Shown piece by piece: positions 15,285-22,985 of a stretch of DNA of 64,000 nt. The notes beneath the pieces are model-generated. The model did no database searches and was not told where the DNA came from. It saw only the letters and a program-made list of their open reading frames with translations. Position numbers and translations under genes: made by a program. The stretch is from positions 89,817 to 153,816 of the forward strand of contig NZ_JAATEN010000016.1 in NCBI RefSeq assembly GCF_012034935.1, in the 5' to 3' direction. The DNA comes from Streptomyces zingiberis (GTDB lineage Bacteria > Actinomycetota > Actinomycetes > Streptomycetales > Streptomycetaceae). Positions within the stretch are counted from its first letter, which is position 1. Every line of letters begins with the position of its first letter.

Positions 15285-16206
15285 CAATGTCTCAAACCCT
15301 TGCGGAAGGAAATGGAGCCGGCCGGCGCGTGGGGCACCGGCGGGTACCGCCGCCGCGGCCCGCGGCGCGGTGGGTCACGTCACCGCGGCAGCTGCTGGGG
15401 CGACCTGCGGGAATTCCGCAACTCGCCTGCGGGACACGGAGCATAGCCCTTTCCCCGCACCCCCCGGGATGAAGATGACCTTTTCCCAGAAATGCACTGG
15501 AGTGCGATTGCGGACCACTGAAGAAAACGATCGGGAAAGTTCTGTGGAATTCTCCGTCCGGTCATTTCTCTCCGTTCTCCGGATCATCTCGCGCCATACG
15601 GGGGCCGATTCGTTCGGCCCGGGGCCGACCGCCGCCTTCCCTCGCTCCGCCGCAGATCCGCGGAGCCCTTCCGTCACGGGTCCCGGCGCCAGAGGGCCCG
15701 CATCGCGGGCACCTGGGTCCCGGGGCAGGGAGCACGGGACCGGGAGCGACCGGGGCCGGGAGCACGGACGCCGCGCCGTCCGGTGGCTCTCCCACCCGGC
15801 TCCGCCTTCGTCACGCCGGCCTCAGTGCCCCGGCTCGCCCCGTGACGCCGTCCCGGCGGGTGCCCCGGCCGGTCCGGTGGCACGGGGCCGCGGTGCCGTG
15901 CGCGCCCGGTGCCGCCGGACGGGGCCGGACGTTCCTCCGTCCGGACCACCCCGGTGGTGGGCGGGCACGGCCCGCCGGAAGGTGGTGTCCGCCCCCGCCC
16001 TCCGGCGGTGCCCGGCCCGCGCCCCGGGCCGGCGCGCGGCGCCACGGCACGGCCGTCACCCGGCGCGGGGCCGCCCGCGGACCCCGTGCTCCGCGGGCGG
16101 TCCGGCCCCGGCGGTGGGGTACGCGCCGGGCATCGGACGCGCCGCCCGGCGCGCACCGGTCACCGGCCGGGAGGGCGTCACCCCTCACCCGCGGCGAGGT
16201 CCGGCC
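15285..16206. other. Divergent intergenic region, AT-richer core
   Basis: 922 bp between cvnA and the GT39-like gene. 15465-15600 is the most AT-rich stretch in this part of the window and probably carries the conservon promoter. Minus-strand short frames (for example 15375-15677) show no family signature. No terminator-like hairpin was seen. Confidence 0.4.
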
Positions 16207-17910
16207 ATGCAACCACCCCCGGTCACCGGCACCCGGGACGAGATTCCCCGCCCGCCCCGGCGGGCTCCCCGGGAGACCGCCTCCCGGCGGGCGGCCCGGG
16301 CCGCCCGCCACGGCCCGCTCGCCGTCGCGGCCGTCTTCACCCTGCTCCAGCTGGCGCTGGTGGCCCCGGGCAGCGGGCTCGGCTGGGACGAGACGGTCTA
16401 CGTCAGCCAGGTCAGCGGACACGCGCCGGCGGCGTACTTCAGCGCCCCCCGCGCCCGGGGCATCAGCTACCTCGTGGCCCCGGCCACCTGGTTCACCGAC
16501 GCGGTGCCACCGCTGCGGATCTGGCTGGCGCTGCTGAGCGGCGCCGGTCTCCTCGCCGCGCTGCGCGTGTGGCGCGGACTGCTGCCGCAGTCCGTGATCA
16601 CCCTGGCGGGCGCCCTGTTCGCCGGGTTGTGGGTGACCCTCTTCTACGGGCCCCAGGCGATGCCCAACCTCTGGGTGGCCCTCGGCGCGCTGTTCGCGGC
16701 CGGCTGTCTGGTACGCGCGCTGCGGAACCCGTCCTCCCGGCTCGCCCCGGCGGGCGTCTGCGGGGCCCTCGCCTTCGTCGCGCTGATGCGCCCCACGGAC
16801 GCGGTGTGGCTCGCCGTGCCGCTGGCGGCCGCCCCGCTGCTGGTCAGGTTCCGGCGGGCTCCGGCGGCCGGCCCGGCGGGGCGCCTCCCCGGTGTGGGTC
16901 CGGGGGGCCCGGGCGCCGCCGCCCCGGCCGGGCTCGCCCTGGCGGTGGCGGCCGCGCCGGCCGGGGCGGCGCTCGGCTGGACGCAGTGGACCGCCGAGGC
17001 GTTCACCGGGTACGGCGGCCTGGTGGCGCGGCTGCGGCGGGCCAGCGAGATCCAGGGCCATCTGGCCCCGTACTTCTCCGTGGACGACCACATCCGGGCG
17101 CTGGCCGGCCGTACCCTGTGCCGGCCGTGCGCGGTGCCCTGGGACAACCCGGGCACCGGGGTGTGGTGGTTCGCCCTGCCGCTGCTCGTCACCGGCGGGG
17201 CCCTCGCCGCGCGCCGCGGCCGGCACCGGGAGCCGGTGCTGCTGGCCACCGCCGCGGGGAGCCTCCTGGCACTGCCGTACCTCTTCCTCGTCGGCTACGC
17301 CGCGCCGCGGTTCCTGCTGCCCGCGTACGCCCTGCTCGCGCTCGTCGTCGCCTACGGCATGGTCCGGTTCGGGCAGGTCCTGCGGGAGCGGCGGCCCGCG
17401 CTGCGCACGGCCGCCGGCTGTCTGGCGGTGGCGGTGCTGGGCCTCCATCTGGCCGTGCAGTTCACGGTGTTGCACGCGACGGTGACCAAGTTCCGGGCCA
17501 GCGGGCGGGTGTTCGACCAGGCGGCGGCCGAGCTGAAACGGCAGGGCGTCCGCCCGCCGTGTGTGGTGTCGGGCCACGAGGCGGTACGGATCGCCTTCCG
17601 CGCGGGCTGCTCCTCCCGGCAGGTGGGCGGGCACGACGGCTCCATCACCGCGTCCGGGCTGCGCGCCGCGGCGGGCGCCGGTCCGGTGGCGGTGGTCGTC
17701 CCGGGCGGTGCCGCGCCGCCGGTCCACGCGCGGGGGTGGCGCCGCCACCCGATCCCGGGGCACGGGCGGCAGGGGTTCGACGCCTACCTCTCACCGGCGG
17801 TCCGCCCCGGAACGGGGCCGTCGGCCCCGGCTGCGGCGCCGTCGGCTTCTCCTACTCCTACTCCTACGGCTTCGGCTTCGGCTTCGGCTTCGGCTTCGGC
17901 GGGACGCTGA
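16207..17910 (+). CDS. GT39-like integral membrane glycosyltransferase
   Basis: A 567-residue polytopic membrane protein. After a basic N-terminus comes a first membrane helix and then the loop GLGWDETVYVSQV, with the Asp-Glu pair that GT-C (PMT/ArnT, family 39) enzymes use. About ten more hydrophobic helices follow, ending in a soluble C-terminal domain of 120 residues. Such enzymes move a sugar from a polyprenyl-phosphate carrier to an acceptor on the outer face; donor and acceptor are unknown. ATG at 16207 has GAGGT 6 nt upstream. The C-terminus ends in a Ser-Pro-Thr-Ala-Ser repeat produced by hexamer DNA repeats. It is a single gene, with cobN convergent downstream. Confidence 0.75.
   Translation: MQPPPVTGTRDEIPRPPRRAPRETASRRAARAARHGPLAVAAVFTLLQLALVAPGSGLGWDETVYVSQVSGHAPAAYFSAPRARGISYLVAPATWFTDAVPPLRIWLALLSGAGLLAALRVWRGLLPQSVITLAGALFAGLWVTLFYGPQAMPNLWVALGALFAAGCLVRALRNPSSRLAPAGVCGALAFVALMRPTDAVWLAVPLAAAPLLVRFRRAPAAGPAGRLPGVGPGGPGAAAPAGLALAVAAAPAGAALGWTQWTAEAFTGYGGLVARLRRASEIQGHLAPYFSVDDHIRALAGRTLCRPCAVPWDNPGTGVWWFALPLLVTGGALAARRGRHREPVLLATAAGSLLALPYLFLVGYAAPRFLLPAYALLALVVAYGMVRFGQVLRERRPALRTAAGCLAVAVLGLHLAVQFTVLHATVTKFRASGRVFDQAAAELKRQGVRPPCVVSGHEAVRIAFRAGCSSRQVGGHDGSITASGLRAAAGAGPVAVVVPGGAAPPVHARGWRRHPIPGHGRQGFDAYLSPAVRPGTGPSAPAAAPSASPTPTPTASASASASASAGR
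17850..17900. repeat. Hexamer repeats at end of GT39-like gene
   Basis: Three copies of TCCTAC (17850-17867) followed by five copies of GGCTTC (17868-17897). They encode the PTPT and ASAS tail. Such runs are prone to slippage in whole units of two codons, so the reading frame is kept. Confidence 0.9.
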
Positions 17911-18192
17911 TCGCCACGGCGTCCGCAGGGCAGGGGTGAAGGCGGGGCCCACCGGACCGGGACGGAACCGGAGTTCGGACCGCGCCCGGGATGGATGCGG
18001 CGGCGGGGCCGGTGACCGGGCCCGCGGTGGTGGCGCCCACCGCGCGCGAACACACGTGGACCGTTCACCGGCGGCCCCGGCCCGGGTCGTCCCCGGCCTT
18101 GACGTCCCTCGCCTCTCCTGAGCCGGAGAGCCGCGACGGCCACCGGAACACCAGGAACCGGACGCGACCACCGGACCGGGCCACCCGGCCCC

Positions 18193-21100
18193 TCAGCCCT
18201 CCTCGCCGCTCCCGGCCTCCAGGTCCCCCTCGGTCTCCAGCAGCAGGCGGCGCAGCCCGGCCAGCACCTCCGGGTCGGGGGCCGACCACAGGCCCCGGCC
18301 CTCCGCCTCCAGCAGCCGCTCCGTCATCCCGTGCAGCGCCCACGGGTTGGCGGTGCGCAGGAACTCCTGGTTCTCCGGGTCCAGCACGTAGGTGCGGGCC
18401 AGCGTGTCGTACATCCAGTCGGCCACGACCCCGGTGGTGGCGTCGTAGCCGAAGAGGTAATCGACGGTGGCGGCGAGTTCGAAGGCCCCTTTGTAGCCGT
18501 GGCGGCGCATGGCCGCGATCCACCGGGGGTTGACCACCCGGGCGCGGAAGACGCGGGAGGTCTCCTCGGTGAGGGTGCGGGTGCGGACGGTCTCCGGCCG
18601 GGTGGAGTCGCCGATGTACGCGGCGGGGGCGGTGCCCCGGAACGCGCGGACGGCGGCGACCATCCCCCCGTGGTACTGGAAGTAGTCGTCCGAGTCGGCG
18701 ATGTCGTGCTCGCGGGTGTCGGTGTTCTTCGCGGCGACGGCGATTCGCCGGTAGGCCGTCTCCATCTCGCCGCGGGCCGGGCGGCCGTCGAGCCCGCGCC
18801 CGTAGGCGTAACCGCCCCAGACGGTGTAGACCTCCGCCAGGTCGGCGTCGGTGCGCCAGTCGCGGCTGTCGATGAGCTGGAGCAGACCGGCCCCGTAGGT
18901 GCCGGGGCGGGAGCCGAAGATGCGGGTGGTGGCCCGGCGTTCGTCGCCGTGCTCGGCGAGGTCGGCCTGGGTGTGCGCGCGGACGAAGTTGTCCTGGGGC
19001 CCCTCGTCCAGGCCGGCGGCGAGCCGTACCGCGTCGTCCAGCAGGGCGACGGCGTGCGGAAAGGCGTCCCGGAAGAAACCGCTGATGCGGAGGGTGACGT
19101 CGACCCGGGGACGGCCGAGATCGGCGAGCGGCACCGGTTCCAGACCGGTGACGCGCCGTGAGGCGTCGTCCCACACGGGGCGGATGCCGAGCAGCGCGAG
19201 CGCCTCGGCGATGTCGTCACCTGCGGTGCGCATCGCGCTGGTGCCCCACAGCGACAGCCCCACGGACTCGGGCCAGCGGCCGGTCTCCTCGCGGTAGCGC
19301 CGCAGCAGCGAGTCGGCGAGCGCGGTGCCGGTGTCCCAGGCGAGCCGGCTGGGCACGGCCTTGGGGTCGACGGAGTAGAAGTTCCGGCCGGTCGGCAACA
19401 CGTTGACCAGCCCGCGCAGCGGGGAGCCGGAGGGGCCCGCGGGGACGGCGCCCCCGGCCAGGGCGTGCACGGCGTGCCGGATCTCGTCGCCCGTGGCGGC
19501 CAGCCGGGGGACCACCTCACGGGCGGCGAAGTCCAGGACGGCGGCGACGGCCCGGTGCCGCGCACCACCCGCGCCGGGCTCCGGGGCCGGATCGGCGGCC
19601 ACGCCGGGCGCGGGGCCAGGGAGCCCCGTGGCGTCCGCCTGGTCTGCCGCGTCCGCCGAATCCGCCGCGCCCGCCGGGGCAGCGGTGTCCGCCGGATCCG
19701 TGGTGCCGGTGGCCCCCGGGGAGCCCGTGGCGTCCGTGGCGTCCGTGGCGTCACCGGGGCCCGCGCCGTTCACGGAGCCCGTGCCGTTCGCGGAGCCCGC
19801 ACCGTTCGCGGGGGCCGTGCCGGCTCCCCCGGTCAGGTCCGGGCCGGGCGTTCCGCCGGAGCGGCCGGGTTCCGGTCCGAGCACGCGCGTGACGGCGGAG
19901 CCGACGGCGGCCGGGTCCCAGCCGGTCTCCTCCATCGCCGTCACCAGCGCCCGGGCGCGTTCCTCCGCGGCGTCGGCGGCGGTCCGGGTGGCCGCCGACT
20001 CGTCCAGGCCCAGCGCCTCCCGCAGCCCGGGCAGGGCGGTGGTGCCGCCCCAGATCTGCCGGGCGCGGAGGACGGCGAGGACGAGCCCGACGCGCTCCGG
20101 CCCGGTGGGCGCCTGCCCGAGCACGTGGAGGCCGTCGCGGATCTGCGCGTCCTTCACCTCGCAGAGCCAGCCGTCGACATGGAGCAGGAAGTCGTCGAAG
20201 CCGTCGTCGTCGGGGCGTTCGTCCAGGCCGAGGTCGTGGTCGAGTTTCGCGGCCCGGATGAGGGTCCAGATCTGGGCGCGGATCGCGGGGAGTTTGGCCG
20301 GGTCCATGGCGGAGACGGCGGCGTACTCGTCGAGGAGCTGTTCGAGCCGGGCGATGTCGCCGTAGGACTCGGCGCGGGCCATCGGCGGGACGAGGTGGTC
20401 GACCAGGGTGGCGTGGGCGCGGCGTTTGGCCTGGGTGCCCTCGCCCGGGTCGTTGACGAGGAAGGGGTAGACCAGCGGCAGGTCGCCGAGGGCCGCGTCG
20501 GGGGCGCAGGCCGCGGAGAGCGCGGCGTTCTTCCCCGGCAGCCACTCCAGGTTGCCGTGTTTGCCGAGGTGGATCATGGCGTCGGCGCCGAAGCCGCCGT
20601 CCTCGCGGCGGGCGGCGATCCAGCGGTAGGCGGCCAGATAGTGGTGCGAAGGCGGCAGGTCCGGGTCGTGGTAGATCGCGATGGGGTTCTCGCCGAAGCC
20701 GCGCGGCGGCTGGACGAGGACGAGCAGGTTGCCGCGGCGGAGCGCGGCCAGGACGATCTCGCCGTCCGGGTCACGGCTGCGGTCGGTGAACAACTCGCCC
20801 GGCGGCGGGCCCCAGTGCTCCTCGACCCGCCGGCGCAGCTCCGCGGGCAGTCCCCCGTACCAGCGGCGGTAGTCGGCGGCGGGGATGCGGACGGGGTTGC
20901 GCGCGAGCTGTTCCTCGGTGAGCCAGTCCTGGTCGTGGCCGCCGGCCTCGATCAGCGCGTAGATCAGGTCGTCGCCCTCGCCGGAGACCAGTCCGGGCAG
21001 CGCCTCGGGGCCCTCCTGGGGACCCAGGTCGTAGCCGGCCGCGCGCAGGGCCCGCAGCAGGGCGACGGCGCTGGCGGGGGTGTCGAGGCCGACGGCGTTG

Positions 21101-22146
21101 CCGATCCGGGAGTGCTTGGTGGGGTACGCGGACAGGACGAGCGCGATCCGCTTCTCCGCGGGCGGGATGTGGCGCAGCCGCGCGTGGCGGACGGCGATCC
21201 CGGCGACGCGGGCGGCCCGTTCGGGGTCGGCCGCGTACACGGGCAGGCCGTCCTCGTCGGTCTCCTTGAAGGAGAACGGGACGGTGATCAGCCGGCCGTC
21301 GAACTCGGGGACGGCGATCTGCGTGGCCGCGTCCAGGGGCGAGACGCCCTCGTCGCTCTCCTCCCAGGCGGCGCGCGGGCCGGTGAGGCAGAGCGCCTGG
21401 AGGACGGGCACGTCGAGCGCGGCGAGGGCACCCGCGTCCCAGGTCTCGTCGTCCTCGCCGGCGGAGGCCGCGGCGGGCCGGGTGCCGCCGGCGGCGAGGA
21501 CGGTGGTGATCACGGCGTCGGCCGCGCGCAGCGCCTCGGTGAGCTCGGGTTCCGGGGCGCGGAGCGAGGCCACGTACAGCGGCAGCGGCCGGCCGCCGGC
21601 GGCCTCGACGGCACGGCAGAGGGCCTCCACGAAGGCCGTGTTGCCGCTCATGTGGTGGGCGCGGTAGTAGAGCACGGCGATCACGGGCCCGCCGGCGGGC
21701 GCGCCGGGTGCCGGGGTGCGCTCCAGCGGGCCCCAGGCCGGGGCGGGTTCGGGCGGGGCGAAGCCGTGCCCGGTGAGCAGCACGGTGTCGGAGAGGAACC
21801 GGGCGAGCTGCGCGAGGTTGGCGGGCCCGCCGTGGGCGAGGTAGGCGTGGGCCTCGGCCGCGGTGCCGACGGGCACGGTGGAGGCGGCCATCAGCTGGGC
21901 GTCGGGGGCCTGTTCGCCGGTGAGGACGACCACGGGCCGGTCCCCGGCGAGCAGGGCCGCGAGCCCGTCCTCCCAGGCGCGGACCCCGCCGAGCAGCCGG
22001 ACGACGACCAGGTCGACGCCGTCCAGCAGCGCGGGCAGGTCCGCCAGGGCGAGCCGGGCGGGGTTGGCGAGCCGGTAGGGGACGGGCCCGGCCGCGGCGC
22101 GGGCACTGAGCAGATCGGTGTCGGAGGTCGACAGCAGCAGGATCAC
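18193..22146 (-). CDS. cobN: Cobaltochelatase subunit CobN
   Basis: A 1317-residue large subunit of the ATP-dependent aerobic cobaltochelatase, which inserts Co2+ into hydrogenobyrinate a,c-diamide with CobS and CobT or ChlI/D-like partners (not in this window). Family blocks include VIAVLYYRAHHMSGNTAFVE near residue 155, KRIALVLSAYPTKHSRIGNA, HLGKHGNLEWLPGK and the C-terminal YDTLARTYVLDPENQEF. An Ala/Asp/Gly/Thr-rich insertion at about residues 755-862 is not typical. GTG at 22146 lies 3' of a cobalamin riboswitch on the same strand, so expression should fall when B12 is abundant. It is divergent from cobG. Confidence 0.96.
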   Translation of the reverse strand: MILLLSTSDTDLLSARAAAGPVPYRLANPARLALADLPALLDGVDLVVVRLLGGVRAWEDGLAALLAGDRPVVVLTGEQAPDAQLMAASTVPVGTAAEAHAYLAHGGPANLAQLARFLSDTVLLTGHGFAPPEPAPAWGPLERTPAPGAPAGGPVIAVLYYRAHHMSGNTAFVEALCRAVEAAGGRPLPLYVASLRAPEPELTEALRAADAVITTVLAAGGTRPAAASAGEDDETWDAGALAALDVPVLQALCLTGPRAAWEESDEGVSPLDAATQIAVPEFDGRLITVPFSFKETDEDGLPVYAADPERAARVAGIAVRHARLRHIPPAEKRIALVLSAYPTKHSRIGNAVGLDTPASAVALLRALRAAGYDLGPQEGPEALPGLVSGEGDDLIYALIEAGGHDQDWLTEEQLARNPVRIPAADYRRWYGGLPAELRRRVEEHWGPPPGELFTDRSRDPDGEIVLAALRRGNLLVLVQPPRGFGENPIAIYHDPDLPPSHHYLAAYRWIAARREDGGFGADAMIHLGKHGNLEWLPGKNAALSAACAPDAALGDLPLVYPFLVNDPGEGTQAKRRAHATLVDHLVPPMARAESYGDIARLEQLLDEYAAVSAMDPAKLPAIRAQIWTLIRAAKLDHDLGLDERPDDDGFDDFLLHVDGWLCEVKDAQIRDGLHVLGQAPTGPERVGLVLAVLRARQIWGGTTALPGLREALGLDESAATRTAADAAEERARALVTAMEETGWDPAAVGSAVTRVLGPEPGRSGGTPGPDLTGGAGTAPANGAGSANGTGSVNGAGPGDATDATDATGSPGATGTTDPADTAAPAGAADSADAADQADATGLPGPAPGVAADPAPEPGAGGARHRAVAAVLDFAAREVVPRLAATGDEIRHAVHALAGGAVPAGPSGSPLRGLVNVLPTGRNFYSVDPKAVPSRLAWDTGTALADSLLRRYREETGRWPESVGLSLWGTSAMRTAGDDIAEALALLGIRPVWDDASRRVTGLEPVPLADLGRPRVDVTLRISGFFRDAFPHAVALLDDAVRLAAGLDEGPQDNFVRAHTQADLAEHGDERRATTRIFGSRPGTYGAGLLQLIDSRDWRTDADLAEVYTVWGGYAYGRGLDGRPARGEMETAYRRIAVAAKNTDTREHDIADSDDYFQYHGGMVAAVRAFRGTAPAAYIGDSTRPETVRTRTLTEETSRVFRARVVNPRWIAAMRRHGYKGAFELAATVDYLFGYDATTGVVADWMYDTLARTYVLDPENQEFLRTANPWALHGMTERLLEAEGRGLWSAPDPEVLAGLRRLLLETEGDLEAGSGEEG

Positions 22147-22440
22147 GGGTGCTCGCTCCGCGGGGTCGGGGGGACCGCCGGCGCCGGGGCCGGCATGCGG
22201 TCGGGGACGGACGGCCGGCGGACGGGGAGCCGGTCCGGGACACGCCGGACCGGCCGGGGGCCGGGCCGGGAGGCGCGAGGGTCACCGGCGGTGCGGGCGG
22301 CGGGACCCCGGCGGGCGCTCGTGGCGGGGCCCGGGGAGACGGCGCGCGCCAGGGCACGGCGGTGGGCGAGGCGGCAGGTGAGGGGGCGGGAACGGGACCG
22401 GCGGAACCGGCCGCTCCATGGCCGAGTGCGCATGCGGCGG

Positions 22441-22610
22441 CGAGCCTTCCTCGGGGTCCTCGCCCCGGGTCGGTGGGGACGGCGGGAGTTCCTGACTCAC
22501 CCGGCGGTGACGCTGCCGGGTTCACAGTGGCGGGACCGTGCCGGATTCGCACCGGCTTCCTCCCCTGGCGCCGTCCATGGCGTCGCCGGGCCCGCTCGGG
22601 GCCCGACGGT
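22441..22610 (-). ncRNA. Cobalamin riboswitch upstream of cobN
   Basis: Read on the minus strand, the region has the B12-box core: GAAGCCGGTGCGAATCCGGC, then CGGTCCCGCC and ACTGTGA (complement of 22523-22531), followed by GAGTCAGGAACTC, matching the 3' part of the class. The 5' half (22561-22610) forms paired GC arms. About 290 bp lie between it and the cobN GTG. Boundaries are approximate. Confidence 0.93.
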
Positions 22611-22614
22611 GAGC

Positions 22615-22620
22615 ATCGTA
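22615..22620 (-). promoter_or_regulatory. Probable -10 box of cobN riboswitch transcript
   Basis: TACGAT on the minus strand, just upstream of the 5' end of the riboswitch aptamer, is where a -10 box is expected. No convincing -35 was found 17 bp upstream, so the call is tentative. Confidence 0.4.
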
Positions 22621-22985
22621 GGGCAGGGCGGCGGCGCGCGGCACCGGGCCCCGCGAGCGGGACGGGCGGCGCCGCGTCCGCGCCGGAGCGGGCGAACCGC
22701 CGCACACCCGGCCGAACCGGTCTCCCCGGCCGGCCCCGGGACACCGGCCGGAGCGGGTCCGGCGACCGCGCCTCCCGCCGGGATCCGGCCGCCGGGGCCA
22801 TCGCCCGGGGGGCGCGCCGCGGCGGCGCGGCACCGGTTCCGCCACGGTCCGCCGTGGCCCGGCCCGCCGGGCCGCTCTCCGCGGGTCCCGGCCCGGCCGG
22901 CCCCTCCCCCGCCCGGCCCGTGGAGGGGCCGGCGGGACTTCTCCGCCTGGTCGCGCGGCTCACCGGCGTCTGTATGCTCGCCGCC

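Larger units (their letters stand above)
22147..22985. other. Intergenic region between cobN and cobG
   Basis: 839 bp holding the minus-strand cobalamin riboswitch (22441-22610) and its likely promoter. About 290 bp between riboswitch and cobN hold nothing recognisable. 22621-22985 must contain the cobG promoter; no riboswitch signature was found on the plus strand. Confidence 0.5.

Noticed and set aside
15375..15677. 100-codon minus-strand frame in the cvnA upstream region
   Set aside because: Lower GC than real genes here and no family or start signal; treated as leader or promoter DNA.
22974..22985. Upstream ATG as the cobG start
   Set aside because: In frame and possible, but it adds only MLAA and has no better ribosome site; the downstream ATG was kept as the choice.
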